NCBI GenBank assembly: GCA_017853205.1
Contig: JAFMKB010000003.1
Coordinates: 52,185 to 116,184, forward strand
Source of the DNA: Gammaproteobacteria bacterium
GTDB taxonomy: Bacteria > Pseudomonadota > Gammaproteobacteria > Pseudomonadales > Pseudohongiellaceae
Direction of reading: 5' to 3'
DNA length: 64,000 nt
Shown: positions 33,773-44,236 of the stretch, one piece after another
Numbering within the stretch: position 1 is the first letter of the stretch
How the letters are laid out: each line of letters starts with the position of its first letter
Notes under the pieces: generated by a model
The model's input: only the letters and a program-made list of their open reading frames with translations
What the model was told of the DNA's origin: nothing
Databases searched by the model: none
Program-made: the position numbers and the translations under genes

Positions 33773-34462
33773 CTAACCAAGCCTTTTATGAACTAAGTCA
33801 ATAACTTGGGACATAACTTGATCGATACTCATCGCTGTAGAGTCAATAGTGATGGCATCGTCTGCGGGCTTCAAAGGCGACGCGCTACGCTGCATATCAC
33901 GGGCGTCTCGCGCTTGGAGCTCGCTCAAAAGGGCTGGCAGAATAGCATCAATACCCTTACCTATCAACTGCTTATATCGCCTTTCGGCACGCGCTTCGAC
34001 GCTCGCCGTGAGGAATATTTTAACTGCCGCGTTAGGAAAAACCGTCGTACCCATGTCACGCCCATCGGCGACTAAACCATTAGCACTCAGAAAGTCACGT
34101 TGACGCTGCAACAAAGCAGTGCGAACCGCGGGGATTACAGCAACCTGTGAAGCCATTGCGCTCGCTTCGTCGGTCCGAATAGCGAGACTGACGTCTTCGA
34201 TACCAAGCCAGACAGAGCCCTCTATCCAAGGCGAATCAGCACTAGATCGACCAAACCCAATGTCTAAATTATTTGCGAGTTCGGCGATAGCGTCGCTATC
34301 GGCATCGGGGGAAAGATTTGCTCGTCGCGCGGCAAGCCCTAGCACACGATAGAGCGCCCCGCTATCGAGCAGAGTAAAGCCGAGTCGCGTAGCTAGACGG
34401 GAGGCAATGGTCCCTTTACCAGAACCCGAAGGCCCATCTATCGTGATAACGTGATTAGGCAT
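33773..34462 (-). CDS. cmk: Cytidylate kinase
   Basis: Cmk phosphorylates CMP and dCMP. The P-loop GPSGSGKGT is at about residues 10-18, and the CMP-site ARDARDMQRSASPLKPADDA segment follows near residue 180. The ATG at 34462 overlaps the end of the tyrA-aroA gene by eight bases and gives the usual 229 residues; a longer open frame starts at 34486. Confidence 0.96.
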   Translation of the reverse strand: MPNHVITIDGPSGSGKGTIASRLATRLGFTLLDSGALYRVLGLAARRANLSPDADSDAIAELANNLDIGFGRSSADSPWIEGSVWLGIEDVSLAIRTDEASAMASQVAVIPAVRTALLQRQRDFLSANGLVADGRDMGTTVFPNAAVKIFLTASVEARAERRYKQLIGKGIDAILPALLSELQARDARDMQRSASPLKPADDAITIDSTAMSIDQVMSQVIDLVHKRLG

Positions 34463-36713
34463 GCTCGACGCGAATTTCCAGACCAAGCGTTGAGCTCAAC
34501 TCGACAAAATTGGGGAACGAGGTAGCGACATTTGCGCAGTTCAAAATTCTAAGCTCACCCGCAGCCCTCAGACTAGCTATCGCAAACGCCATCGCAATTC
34601 GATGATCACCCAGTGAATCGATTTCGGCCGCGGCAAAGCAAGCCTCTGGGTCGCCAGAGATACGTATCCCGTCAGTGAACATTTCGCAATCCACGCCGAT
34701 GCGCTCCAAGCCAGCAGCCATGGCTGCGAGTCGGTCACTCTCTTTAACGCGCAACTCCTCGGCACCACGCAAAACTGTCTCTCCCTGCGCCACTGCCGCC
34801 GCAATGAAGAGCGCAGGAAACTCATCGATTGCGAGTGGTATCTGCGACTCAGGTATCGTAACGCCATGCAGTGGGGCGTATTTAATCGCAAGCTCTGCAA
34901 CGGGTTCGCCGCCAACAGAACGTGGATTCAATATACTTATGTCAGCTCCCATCAATTTAAGGATATTGATCACGCCTATTCGCGTTGGGTTTATGCCAAC
35001 ATGCTCAAGAACAACGTCTGATCCTGGGCAAATCGCGGCTGCGACAAGAAAAAAAGTCGCCGAGGAGATATCACTAGGCACATCTATGGTCGTCGCTCTT
35101 AACGGGTGCCCACCCTCGAGGCTGACAGTGGAGCCGTCGGCAGAGCGCATGAGCGGATAACCAAAACCCTCCAACATTCTTTCTGTATGATCGCGGCATA
35201 TACCCGGTTCCGAAATTTCAGTTACGCCGTCGGCATAGAGGCCCGCAAGCAGGAGGCAAGATTTTACCTGCGCACTCGCAATCGGCATGGCATAGTGGAT
35301 ACCGTGTAATTTCGCTGGCGCGATTTGAAGCGGCGGCCTGCCACCCACTTGCGCATTAATAGATGCTCCCATTAGGCGCAAAGGCTCTACCACCCTCGCC
35401 ATGGGCCTTTTCGTGAGCGACTCATCACCGCTAAGCTCACTGTCAAATCCCTGCGCGGCGAGCAATCCGGAAAGCAACCGCATTGCGGTGCCTGAGTTAC
35501 CCATATAAAGCGGCTTTCTCGGCGCAGAAAGACCATTGCGACCAACACCGATAATGCTAAGCTTCCCATTTTCAGGGCCAACTATAGTTACGCCTAGTTC
35601 GCGAAAGGCCGCCACCGTGTTTAGCGCATCCTCACCTTCTAAAAATCCGCTAACCTCCGTGCGCCCTTCTGCGATTGCTCCGAAGATAATGGCGCGGTGG
35701 GAAATTGACTTATCGCCCGGAACACGGACACGGCCTTTTATTTGGGGAGGACTCGAGCAGCGCTGACCGGCGATAAAGACGACAGACTTTCCATTCATAT
35801 GTGTGTTCGCAGTAGGATTATAATGTGTATTGATAAACGCCTCTCTCGTCCTTTTTGCCTCCGAGAAGAGCGCATGAAAATCTGTGCCCAACTGAGTATC
35901 AGGAGATGTCTCAAGCGCAGTTTTAAGCCCTTGCAAAGCCGTAATCATCGAACCTAGCACTTCTGCATTTGCCACTCGATTTGCAACAAAAATGTCAGAC
36001 CACATACGGGCATCGCTTGACGCGAGTCGACTAAAATCGGCGAATCCCCCTGCTGCATAGCGAAAAATATCGCCACTTTTTTCTTCTTTGGCAAGCACAT
36101 CGACAATGGAATATGCCAAGAGATGCGGTAAGTGGCTTGTCGCTGCCAAGACCTCGTCGTGACGTTGAACGCTCATCGCGAGCATGTTCGCACCAAGAGT
36201 AGTCCACATCGCCGTGACAAGTCGCAGCGCCTCGGGGGAATTATTTTCAAGTGGGGTTAGTATGATGCTTCGCCCTTCGAAAAGATCCCCTTTTGACGCC
36301 AGGTAACCACTTTTTTCCGACCCCGCAATTGGATGTCCGGGAACGAACCTCGCAGAAAATTCAGCAGGTAATTTTTCGGTCGCTTCAACTACATTGCCTT
36401 TAACACTGGCGACATCAGTAATAATTGTCCGCTCGTTACAGCTAGATTCTAGGCTCGGCAAAATAGTCGCCGTAGCCTGCGGAGGTAATGCGACAACAAT
36501 GAGATCTGCTTCGGCACAGGCTGCAGGAAGATCGTCAATTCCGCACACTTGGTCAACATCTTTCGATGCTAGTGCAGCCGCCATTTGTCCGCTATTACAA
36601 TCACAGGCGATGATTGTTTGATTCGGATTTTTCCGTTTAAGCCCCCGCGCTATTGATCCGCCTATCAGCCCTAAACCGACAATGAGTACTCTTACATCCT
36701 CAAACTTAGTCAT
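34455..36713 (-). CDS. aroA: Fused prephenate dehydrogenase / EPSP synthase (TyrA-AroA)
   Basis: This single 752-residue chain carries two steps of aromatic synthesis. Residues 1-290 are a NAD-dependent prephenate dehydrogenase (GLGLIGGSIARGLKR, with PIAGSEKSGY further on) that leads to tyrosine. Residues from about 310 are 5-enolpyruvylshikimate-3-phosphate synthase, with GDKSISHRAIIFGAIAEG near 340 and the NSGTAMRLL active-site segment near 410. The same fusion is known in Pseudomonas. It begins two bases after the pheA stop and overlaps cmk, so pheA, tyrA-aroA and cmk form one tight operon. Confidence 0.96.
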   Translation of the reverse strand: MTKFEDVRVLIVGLGLIGGSIARGLKRKNPNQTIIACDCNSGQMAAALASKDVDQVCGIDDLPAACAEADLIVVALPPQATATILPSLESSCNERTIITDVASVKGNVVEATEKLPAEFSARFVPGHPIAGSEKSGYLASKGDLFEGRSIILTPLENNSPEALRLVTAMWTTLGANMLAMSVQRHDEVLAATSHLPHLLAYSIVDVLAKEEKSGDIFRYAAGGFADFSRLASSDARMWSDIFVANRVANAEVLGSMITALQGLKTALETSPDTQLGTDFHALFSEAKRTREAFINTHYNPTANTHMNGKSVVFIAGQRCSSPPQIKGRVRVPGDKSISHRAIIFGAIAEGRTEVSGFLEGEDALNTVAAFRELGVTIVGPENGKLSIIGVGRNGLSAPRKPLYMGNSGTAMRLLSGLLAAQGFDSELSGDESLTKRPMARVVEPLRLMGASINAQVGGRPPLQIAPAKLHGIHYAMPIASAQVKSCLLLAGLYADGVTEISEPGICRDHTERMLEGFGYPLMRSADGSTVSLEGGHPLRATTIDVPSDISSATFFLVAAAICPGSDVVLEHVGINPTRIGVINILKLMGADISILNPRSVGGEPVAELAIKYAPLHGVTIPESQIPLAIDEFPALFIAAAVAQGETVLRGAEELRVKESDRLAAMAAGLERIGVDCEMFTDGIRISGDPEACFAAAEIDSLGDHRIAMAFAIASLRAAGELRILNCANVATSFPNFVELSSTLGLEIRVEHA

Positions 36714-36715
36714 CG

Positions 36716-37687
36716 CTATCCACCACCGAGATCGGCGTTAAACGCGATTTCAGGAGCCGAAACGATCTCTCCGGCCGCATCCATTGCCCTCGCAGAGGGA
36801 TAGCTTCCCAGAACGCGTAGAGACGTTGTTCGGGGCTCAAGTAAGCCAAAGAGTTTCTTTTCAAGAGCACCCGTATCATGGGATGTCTCGTCGATAACGA
36901 AATCTATAAAGAAGACATATTCCCACGCACGCTGCTTGGAAGGGCGCGCTTCAATTTTTGATAGATCTATTTGTAGATCATTGAACGGCTCCAATATTCT
37001 AAATAGCGCTCCAGGCTTATTGTCAGTAGCCACTAATAAACTGGTTTTTCTTTCACTCGCATTTTCAGCTCTGCCCAGACTCGTTGACAGTGACTTAACG
37101 AGCGTCTCACTCCCCTTAGAAAGTATAAGAAATCGAGTTCGGTTGTGACTGTGGTCTTGAATCGATGCGCTTAGTATCTCTAAACCGTAAGTTCGTGCAG
37201 CAAATTCTCCCGCAATAGCTGCAACCCCCTGCTCGCTCTGCGCGAACTCTGCAGCTTGAGCGTTGCTTGCACATTCGCGTAGCATCACGTTGGGAAAATT
37301 GCCGCTTAGCCATCCCCGGCACTGCGCGAGGGATTGCTTATGCGAAGCGATGGTATGGATTTTTTGATTCGTGAGATCGTGATGCCCAAGCAAGTTATGG
37401 ACGATGGGAATGATAATTTCGCCCACAATAACCACTGAGGTCGTCAAGAGACAATCTTGCGTATTGTTGACAGCGCCTTCTGTCGAATTTTCGACTGGCA
37501 CGACCCCAAATAGCGTATCGCCGCGCTCAACGCTTGCGAATACATCTTCGATATTCGCTGCAGGCTGCATCAGCCAAGGCTCAGAACTTTTTCGCGACTG
37601 ACCCTCGAAAAAAGCCATAGCTGCCGCGTGCGAGAAGGTGCCCTGAGGACCCAAATAAGCAACTGACGTCGCCGCGCTACTCGGCAT
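36716..37687 (-). CDS. pheA: Prephenate dehydratase lacking chorismate mutase domain
   Basis: Prephenate dehydratase makes phenylpyruvate for phenylalanine. The catalytic domain starts almost at once ([14 protein letters not shown]), with [11 protein letters not shown] near residue 75, the active-site NRTRFLIL near 185, and a C-terminal ACT domain that senses Phe (KPGALFRIL, then the ESRP-like KIEARPS). The usual gammaproteobacterial P-protein carries about 90 residues of chorismate mutase in front; here that part is absent. I chose the ATG at 37687 (323 residues), which overlaps the gyrA stop by 11 bases; the open frame starts at a TTG 33 bases earlier. Confidence 0.93.
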   Translation of the reverse strand: MPSSAATSVAYLGPQGTFSHAAAMAFFEGQSRKSSEPWLMQPAANIEDVFASVERGDTLFGVVPVENSTEGAVNNTQDCLLTTSVVIVGEIIIPIVHNLLGHHDLTNQKIHTIASHKQSLAQCRGWLSGNFPNVMLRECASNAQAAEFAQSEQGVAAIAGEFAARTYGLEILSASIQDHSHNRTRFLILSKGSETLVKSLSTSLGRAENASERKTSLLVATDNKPGALFRILEPFNDLQIDLSKIEARPSKQRAWEYVFFIDFVIDETSHDTGALEKKLFGLLEPRTTSLRVLGSYPSARAMDAAGEIVSAPEIAFNADLGGG

Positions 37688-40259
37688 TGCTATCGTCGCT
37701 CTCGTCGGCAACTCCTTCAACGAAGTCTCCCGCGGGCTCGTCTACACGCTCTAGCCCCACTAACTTCTCACCTTCCTTCAATCGGATCAGGCGTACACCT
37801 TGGGTATTACGCCCTTGTATAGAGACCTCGTCTACGCGTGTGCGCACCATAGTGCCTTTACTCGAGATCAACATAATTTCGTCGCTGTCGGTCACCTGAA
37901 CAGACCCCACTACTGCACCATTGCGATCGCTTGCTTGAATACCGATAACACCCTGTCCCCCTCTGCCACGCAAAGGGAAATCGCTGGACTTTGTCCGCTT
38001 TCCATAGCCGTTCTCACTTACCGTGAGCACCTGCTTTTCGTCGTCTGCTACCATCAACGACACCATACGCTGCTCTCCAGCCAATCTAATACCGCGAACA
38101 CCGCGAGCCGTTCGTCCCATCGCCCTGACATCTTGTTCTGAGAATCTAATTGTCTTCCCTGATGTACTCATGAGAATAAGATCTCGCGTTCCATCCGTAA
38201 CTGCTGTACCAACTAACTCATCATTTTCATCTAATTCAATAGCACGGAGGCCAACACTTCGCTGCCTTGCAAAACTGGGTAATGGTGTCTTCTTCACAGT
38301 CCCGTTGGCAGTTGCCATAAACACAAACGAGCCTTCGGTGTATTCCTTGATTGGTAGCATGCTCGTTACCCTCTCGTCTTCGTCAAGAGGCAGGATGTTG
38401 ATCAGTGGTTTTCCTCGCGAGGTACGGCTCGCGATCGGAATCATATAAACTTTTAGCCAGTACACCTTTCCGCTGCTCGTAAAACAGAGCAAGGTGTCAT
38501 GAGTGCTCGCGACTAGTAAATGCTCAACGATGTCTTCGTCTTTGACCGCCGCTGCGGCCTTGCCCATTCCGCCGCGTCGCTGTGCTGCATAATCACTAAG
38601 CGGCTGAGTTTTCGCATATCCTGTTCTCGAAATAGTCACTACACGGTCTTCTTCGGAAATCAAATCCTCAACGGTGAGATCTTGCTGCGTGCCAACAATC
38701 TCTGTGCGACGCTCATCGCCGTATTCATCGCGCACCTTTTCTAATTCGTTTCGAACAACACTTAATAATCGCGATTGATTTCCCAGAATATCCAAATAAT
38801 CGGCAATCTGTTCGAGTAGCGCCTTATAGTCATTGATCAGCTTCTCATGCTCGAGCCCCGTCAGTCTGTGCAACCTTAATTCGAGAATCGCCTGTGCCTG
38901 CTCCTCTGACAATTTGTATTCAGCACCGCTTAAGCCGTACTTAGGATCCAAACCCTCCGGTCGGCACGCGTCTGCGCCCACTTCTCCTAGCATTGCGAGC
39001 ACGCTGTCTGATTTCCACGAGCGATCAAGAAGCTTAATCTTAGCCTCTGCCGACGAGGGCGAGGTCTTAATCAATTCGATAACCTCGTCAATATTTGCAA
39101 GAGCTACCGCTAGCCCTTCAAGAATGTGTCCTCGGTCGCGCGCCTTTCGCAAAAGGAAGGTCGTACGCCTCGAGACGACTTCACGTCTGTGTCGGATAAA
39201 CGCATCGAGAATTTCGCGCAGTGTTAACAAACGCGGCTGACCGTCGACTAGCGCAACCATATTTATACCAAACACATTCTGCATTTGAGTTTGGGAGTAT
39301 AGGTTATTGAGGACAACGTCCCCCATTTCACCGCGACGCAGCTCGATAACAATACGCATGCCGTCTTTGTCAGACTCGTCACGCAGTTCAGTTATTCCTT
39401 CGAGCTTCTTCTCCTTGACCAATTCAGCGATCTTCTCAATCAATCTCGCTTTGTTCACCTGATAGGGGATTTCCGACACGACGATCATTTGTTTTTGTGA
39501 TTTCTCATCGGTCAGAACCTCTGCCCGAGCACGCATATAAATGCGACCACGTCCGGTCTGATAGGCCTGTAAAATCCCAGCTTTACCGTTAATGATGCCG
39601 GCAGTTGGGAAGTCCGGTCCGCTGATATGTTCCATCAGTCCTTCAATGCCAATATCTGGGTCGTCGAGCAAAGCGATAGCCCCACCGACAACTTCTGTAA
39701 GATTATGTGGCGGAATATTCGTCGCCATACCAACGGCGATGCCACTCGATCCATTGACTAGCAGATTAGGGATTTGAGCTGGAAGTACGTCCGGAATTTG
39801 TTCTGTTCCGTCATAGTTTGGCGAAAAATCAACCGTTTCTTTATCAAGATCAGCCAGCAGATCATGGGCGATTTTAGCCATTCTAATTTCGGTGTAACGC
39901 ATTGCCGCCGCGGAGTCACCGTCGACAGAGCCGAAGTTACCTTGGCCATCCACGAGCGGATAGCGCAATGAAAAATCTTGTGCCATTCGCACAATAGTGT
40001 CGTAAACAGCAGTGTCCCCATGAGGATGGTACTTACCAATAACATCCCCCACGATGCGCGCTGATTTTTTATAGGGTTTGTTGTAGTCGTTAGATAGCAC
40101 GTTCATCGCGAACAAGACGCGACGATGAACTGGCTTGAGACCATCGCGAACATCAGGCAACGCTCTTCCTACAATGACACTCATTGCGTAAGCGAGATAG
40201 GATTCACGCATCTCGCTCTCTAACGCTACCGGCAGTACCTGCTTGGCAAATTCGCTCAT
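37677..40259 (-). CDS. gyrA: DNA gyrase subunit A
   Basis: GyrA cuts and rejoins DNA and wraps it for negative supercoiling. The catalytic tyrosine is Tyr122 in AAMRYTE. The quinolone-determining positions read Thr83 and Asp87, the usual sensitive residues in Pseudomonas. The C-terminal domain contains the GyrA-box variant QRRGGMG near residue 560 and six beta-pinwheel repeats, and the tail is acidic. The 860-residue length is normal. The pheA start is inside its end; serC, which lies between the two in Pseudomonas, is absent. Confidence 0.98.
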   Translation of the reverse strand: MSEFAKQVLPVALESEMRESYLAYAMSVIVGRALPDVRDGLKPVHRRVLFAMNVLSNDYNKPYKKSARIVGDVIGKYHPHGDTAVYDTIVRMAQDFSLRYPLVDGQGNFGSVDGDSAAAMRYTEIRMAKIAHDLLADLDKETVDFSPNYDGTEQIPDVLPAQIPNLLVNGSSGIAVGMATNIPPHNLTEVVGGAIALLDDPDIGIEGLMEHISGPDFPTAGIINGKAGILQAYQTGRGRIYMRARAEVLTDEKSQKQMIVVSEIPYQVNKARLIEKIAELVKEKKLEGITELRDESDKDGMRIVIELRRGEMGDVVLNNLYSQTQMQNVFGINMVALVDGQPRLLTLREILDAFIRHRREVVSRRTTFLLRKARDRGHILEGLAVALANIDEVIELIKTSPSSAEAKIKLLDRSWKSDSVLAMLGEVGADACRPEGLDPKYGLSGAEYKLSEEQAQAILELRLHRLTGLEHEKLINDYKALLEQIADYLDILGNQSRLLSVVRNELEKVRDEYGDERRTEIVGTQQDLTVEDLISEEDRVVTISRTGYAKTQPLSDYAAQRRGGMGKAAAAVKDEDIVEHLLVASTHDTLLCFTSSGKVYWLKVYMIPIASRTSRGKPLINILPLDEDERVTSMLPIKEYTEGSFVFMATANGTVKKTPLPSFARQRSVGLRAIELDENDELVGTAVTDGTRDLILMSTSGKTIRFSEQDVRAMGRTARGVRGIRLAGEQRMVSLMVADDEKQVLTVSENGYGKRTKSSDFPLRGRGGQGVIGIQASDRNGAVVGSVQVTDSDEIMLISSKGTMVRTRVDEVSIQGRNTQGVRLIRLKEGEKLVGLERVDEPAGDFVEGVADESDDSNAE

Positions 40260-40649
40260 AGACTCAACTTTCCTAACACTCTGGTTTTCTGCAGAAACAC
40301 ACTTTATTTTCTCTTTCTATAGCGGCCGTAAGGCTGTTTTTTGCAGCCCTTTTTAACATCGTTTCACAGAATTTTTGCCGTCTATTTGAGGCTACTCTGC
40401 AGCATTCCTGTTACGACGAACGGGCCCTCGGACAAGCCTTTCCTCTGCGCGCAAAAAGGTGTCCGAACACAACCTCTTAACTGCAACTTATGATGCGGAA
40501 TCATAGCATAGACAGCTCGTTTTCGCAGGACTAAATCGCTGTGCCATGGAAGGATACTAGGCATGCTCGCGTCCTAAGCGACATAAAGTAATGATGGAGG
40601 TTATACTAAGCTCTCTTAAGCAATCTGAGCACTAGCCACGAGAATAGAA
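40260..40649. other. Divergent promoter region of gyrA and mtaD
   Basis: This 390-base gap separates gyrA (minus) from mtaD (plus). It contains a small stem at 40332-40348 (GGCTG and CAGCC) with five T on its right side, which lies in the gyrA leader. Open frames inside are short and have no features. I could not pick promoters with confidence. Confidence 0.4.
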
Positions 40650-42002
40650 ATGACCGATAAACCCAAGATAACGCCCGATCTCGTTGTTTTTGCACGCTGG
40701 ATAGTCCCTGTTATTCCTGACAAAACCATTCTCGAAAACTATGCGCTGTTTGTTACAAAAGGGCGCATAAGCCACCTAGTGCCGGCTTATGAAGCAGAAA
40801 CAATGCTCTCAGATAACGCCCTTCAGTCCGCCACTCGTCTCGACAATCATGTATTAATACCAGGCCTCATAAATGCGCATGGCCACGCCGCCATGACATT
40901 GCTCCGTGGCGTTGGCGATGATATGCCATTGCAAGCTTGGCTTGAGCAGAGGATCTGGCCATTAGAGGGTGAGCTTGTAGACGCCGAATTCGTGAACGCC
41001 GGCGTCCGTCTTGCCGCCGCCGAAATGATTCGCTCGGGAACAACATGTTTTGCCGATAATTACTTCTACCCTGATGAATCCGCAAAAGTGACGCTGGAAA
41101 CCAAATTGCGCGTACAGTTGGCGTGTCCGGTCCTCGACTTTCCGACACGATGGGCAAAGAATGCAGACGAATACATTAACAAAACCACTGCTTTGCACGA
41201 TCGATATCGCAATAGCGAACGAGTGCATGTCGCGTTCGGGCCTCACTCTCCATATTCAGTCTCAGACGAGCCTCTGCGCAAGATCGCCACGTTGGCTACA
41301 GAACTCGATTTGCCGATTCATATGCACGTGCATGAAACTCAGACCGAGGTAGATGATGCGCAGCGTCGGGATGGCATGCGCCCATTAGCACGCCTGCATG
41401 CGCTCGGACTGCTAACGCCGAGGCTTATTTGCACACACATGACGGCTCTTACACAGAACGAAATTGAACTTATGGCAGAAAACGGCAGCCATGTAGCTCA
41501 CTGCCCTGAGTCCAACCTCAAACTCGCTAGCGGTTTTTGTGAGGTCGAGAAACTTACACGGCAAGGCATCAATGTTGCGCTCGGGACCGATGGCTGTGCA
41601 AGCAATAATGATTTAGACATGTTTTCAGAAATGCGCACAGCCGCGCAGCTCGGCAAAGCTGTCGCCAAAGACGCCACCGCCGTTCCGGCGAACGCCGCTC
41701 TTGCGATGGCCACCATCAACGGCGCGAAAGCGATGGGCCTCGACGCCGAAATCGGCAGCCTTGAGATCGGAAAACTTGCCGATCTTTGCGCTGTTGACCT
41801 GAGCAGCATCAATAGCATGCCGTTGTATGACGTCGTATCGCAACTAATCTATTCGACGCAGGCGAGTCAGGTAAGCCACGTATGGAGTAGCGGCGAACCG
41901 CTGCTTTACAATGGCAAACTCCAAACAATCGATGAACAAAAGTTAAAACAAACAACCCAAGAGTGGCAGATGCGCGTAAAACAAACCGCAGGCATGGCTT
42001 AA
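40650..42002 (+). CDS. mtaD: 5-methylthioadenosine / S-adenosylhomocysteine deaminase
   Basis: This amidohydrolase deaminates methylthioadenosine or SAH, the first step of a bypass salvage route seen in Pseudomonas. The 450-residue protein has the metal-binding HGH in NAHGHAAMTLLRG near residue 73, a second His pair in HMHVHETQTE near 230, and the catalytic Asp in GTDGCASNNDLDMF near 315. It opens the mtaD-ubiG-mupP-yciK operon, with 34 bases before ubiG. Confidence 0.93.
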   Translation: MTDKPKITPDLVVFARWIVPVIPDKTILENYALFVTKGRISHLVPAYEAETMLSDNALQSATRLDNHVLIPGLINAHGHAAMTLLRGVGDDMPLQAWLEQRIWPLEGELVDAEFVNAGVRLAAAEMIRSGTTCFADNYFYPDESAKVTLETKLRVQLACPVLDFPTRWAKNADEYINKTTALHDRYRNSERVHVAFGPHSPYSVSDEPLRKIATLATELDLPIHMHVHETQTEVDDAQRRDGMRPLARLHALGLLTPRLICTHMTALTQNEIELMAENGSHVAHCPESNLKLASGFCEVEKLTRQGINVALGTDGCASNNDLDMFSEMRTAAQLGKAVAKDATAVPANAALAMATINGAKAMGLDAEIGSLEIGKLADLCAVDLSSINSMPLYDVVSQLIYSTQASQVSHVWSSGEPLLYNGKLQTIDEQKLKQTTQEWQMRVKQTAGMA

Positions 42003-42036
42003 AACCCCAAAGCAAATAGCGCGTATAGGATTAGTA

Positions 42037-42753
42037 ATGAATAATGTCGACGAATTAGAGATTAAGAAGTTTGAGGCGCTCGCCGCGCGCTGGTGGGACC
42101 CTACAAGCGAGTTCAAGCCGCTTCATGAAATCAATCCGCTAAGAATGAGTTTTTTAACCTCGAAAACCACCCTTGCAGGAAAAAAGGTCTTAGACATTGG
42201 CTGCGGCGGCGGCATTCTAGCCGAGGCAATGGCGAGACAAGGTGCCGAAGTGGTCGCGATAGACATGGCAGAGGCTTCACTCTCCGTCGCCCGCCTGCAT
42301 CAATTAGAGAGCAAACTCGACATAGACTACCGACGGATACCGGCTGAAGAATTGGCAAACGCCGAGCCTGAGCAGTATGACATCGTTACCTGCCTTGAGA
42401 TGTTAGAGCATGTGCCGGACCCAAGTGCAATCGTTGCTGCCTGCCATACTCTGGTAAAACCCGGCGGCCACGTATTGTTCTCGACAATAAATCGCAATCC
42501 AAAATCCTATTTGTTCGCGATAATCGGCGCAGAGTACATCTTAAATCTGCTCCCTCGAGGAACCCACGAATACGCAAAATTCATTCGGCCCTCTGAGTTG
42601 GCCAGTTGGGCCCGTGATGCCGGATTAACCCTGCGCGAGCAAAAAGGCATGACCTATAATCTCCTGTCAAAGCGCTACTCACTTGGCACCGATCTCGACG
42701 TAAATTATCTCGCCTATTACTCCAAACCCGAGATTGAGGCCAGCGGCCAATGA
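42037..42753 (+). CDS. ubiG: Ubiquinone biosynthesis O-methyltransferase
   Basis: UbiG performs both O-methylations in ubiquinone synthesis. The SAM-binding motif VLDIGCGGGILAEAMARQG is near residue 50, motif II is TCLEMLEHVPDP near 125, and the N-terminal RWWDP segment is typical. The product is 238 residues. Its stop overlaps the next start as ATGA, so it is translationally coupled to mupP. Confidence 0.96.
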   Translation: MNNVDELEIKKFEALAARWWDPTSEFKPLHEINPLRMSFLTSKTTLAGKKVLDIGCGGGILAEAMARQGAEVVAIDMAEASLSVARLHQLESKLDIDYRRIPAEELANAEPEQYDIVTCLEMLEHVPDPSAIVAACHTLVKPGGHVLFSTINRNPKSYLFAIIGAEYILNLLPRGTHEYAKFIRPSELASWARDAGLTLREQKGMTYNLLSKRYSLGTDLDVNYLAYYSKPEIEASGQ

Positions 42754-43436
42754 ATCTAGATACGTCCATCGAGTGTGTTCTGTTCGATCTAGACGGCACA
42801 CTCGTCGACACGGCGCCGGATTTTGTCCTCGCGCTCAATTTGCTGCTAGTCCAACACGGGAAGCAAGCGTTAGATCCGCAAGTAATTTCTCGCACCGTTT
42901 CGGATGGCGCCAAAGCATTAGTCTCGCTAGGCTTTGGCATCGATGAAAAGACAGAGGAATTCGCGCCTCTCCACTCGGAGCTTCTAGCTCTGTATCTCAA
43001 GCAAATTGAAACAACTCGATCCGCTCTCTATCCCGGTATGGAGTCCCTGCTCGACTCGCTCGAACAAGCGGGCATTCCATGGGGTATCGTGACTAACAAG
43101 CCACGTCTCTATGCAACTGCGTTACTTTCACGCTTATCGCTTCTCAGCCGCTGCCCTGTGTTGGTTTGCCCTGATGATGTCGAGGAGAAAAAACCGCATC
43201 CTGAAGCGCTTTTTCTCGCGCTTTCGACTCTGCAGTGTAAACCAGAGCGGTGCGTCTATATCGGAGATCACATTCGTGACATGCAAGCCGCTAAGAATGC
43301 TGACCTAATTGCTATAGCGGCCAGCTATGGATACTTAGCCGATGGAGTGGATCCTGCCGAATGGCCGGCCGACTTTATCCTCAGCCAACCGGAGCAATCA
43401 ATAGCGCTCCTCAATCTACTGAAGTTTCGACAATGA
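42750..43436 (+). CDS. mupP: N-acetylmuramic acid 6-phosphate phosphatase MupP (HAD family)
   Basis: MupP dephosphorylates MurNAc 6-phosphate in the cell-wall recycling route that bypasses de novo UDP-MurNAc synthesis in Pseudomonas and gives intrinsic fosfomycin tolerance. The 228-residue product has the HAD nucleophile motif FDLDGTLVDTAPDF, TNKP (motif II) near residue 115 and GDHIRDMQAAKNA (motif IV) near 173. It resembles phosphoglycolate phosphatase, but its place between ubiG and yciK is the known mupP locus. Both ends overlap neighbours by four bases. Confidence 0.88.
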   Translation: MNLDTSIECVLFDLDGTLVDTAPDFVLALNLLLVQHGKQALDPQVISRTVSDGAKALVSLGFGIDEKTEEFAPLHSELLALYLKQIETTRSALYPGMESLLDSLEQAGIPWGIVTNKPRLYATALLSRLSLLSRCPVLVCPDDVEEKKPHPEALFLALSTLQCKPERCVYIGDHIRDMQAAKNADLIAIAASYGYLADGVDPAEWPADFILSQPEQSIALLNLLKFRQ

Positions 43437-44188
43437 CCTTTACTTACGATGCAGCCAGAGACTGTCTAACTGATAAAACCATATTAATCACCGGCGCAAG
43501 CGACGGAATCGGGCGCGTTGTCGCTGCTGAGTTCTGCGCACGCGGCGCAAACGTTATTGCACTCGGTCGCAGCCAAGAAAAACTCGAGGCGTTGTTCGAT
43601 GAGATTGAGGCAACATCACCTGGACGGTTAATCATTCATCCATTGGATCTATCCACGGCGACTAGTGAAGAGTTTACAACCCTTGCAGGCGCACTTGCTG
43701 AGCAATTCACTGCGCTGGACGGATTAATACACAATGCTGCCTTGCTTGGGGCGCGCAGCCCGATCGAATACTACCCCGACACCGACTGGGACAAATTGAT
43801 GCAGGTGAATGTGACTGCGCCCTTTAAACTGACGAAGGCACTAATTCCTGCCCTGTCACGCTCTAGCGACGCGCGAGTCATTTTTACTTCTTCGAGTGTC
43901 GGCAGAGTTGGGCGAGCGTATTGGGGAGCTTACGGTGTTAGCAAGTTCGCACTCGAAGGATTAATGCAAACATTCGCAGAAGAAGTCGGAAATATTAGCG
44001 AGATTAGCGTCATGAGCTTTAACCCGGGTGGGACGAGAACCGCTATGCGCAGAGACGCCTACCCTGCAGAAGATCCGCTGACCCAACCGACACCCGAATC
44101 CCTGCTACCGCTTTATCTTTACTTGATGAGCCCTGACGCTAAGAAACATCATGGCCAAGCGCTGGATGCACGCGGCTTCGAAGGGTGA
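43433..44188 (+). CDS. yciK: YciK family short-chain oxidoreductase
   Basis: This SDR protein has the NAD(P) motif TGASDGIGR near residue 21, the catalytic Ser in FTSSSVGRVGRA and the YGVSK (YxxxK) motif near 160. The substrate of YciK proteins is not established. I start at the ATG overlapping the mupP stop (ATGA); the open frame extends 72 bases further upstream inside mupP. It ends the operon and converges on rluB. The 48 bases between them contain no clear terminator. Confidence 0.9.
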   Translation: MTFTYDAARDCLTDKTILITGASDGIGRVVAAEFCARGANVIALGRSQEKLEALFDEIEATSPGRLIIHPLDLSTATSEEFTTLAGALAEQFTALDGLIHNAALLGARSPIEYYPDTDWDKLMQVNVTAPFKLTKALIPALSRSSDARVIFTSSSVGRVGRAYWGAYGVSKFALEGLMQTFAEEVGNISEISVMSFNPGGTRTAMRRDAYPAEDPLTQPTPESLLPLYLYLMSPDAKKHHGQALDARGFEG

Positions 44189-44236
44189 GCAAAACCCTTT
44201 TCTCCCCCATGCAAAATCTTGGACCTCACTTACTTG

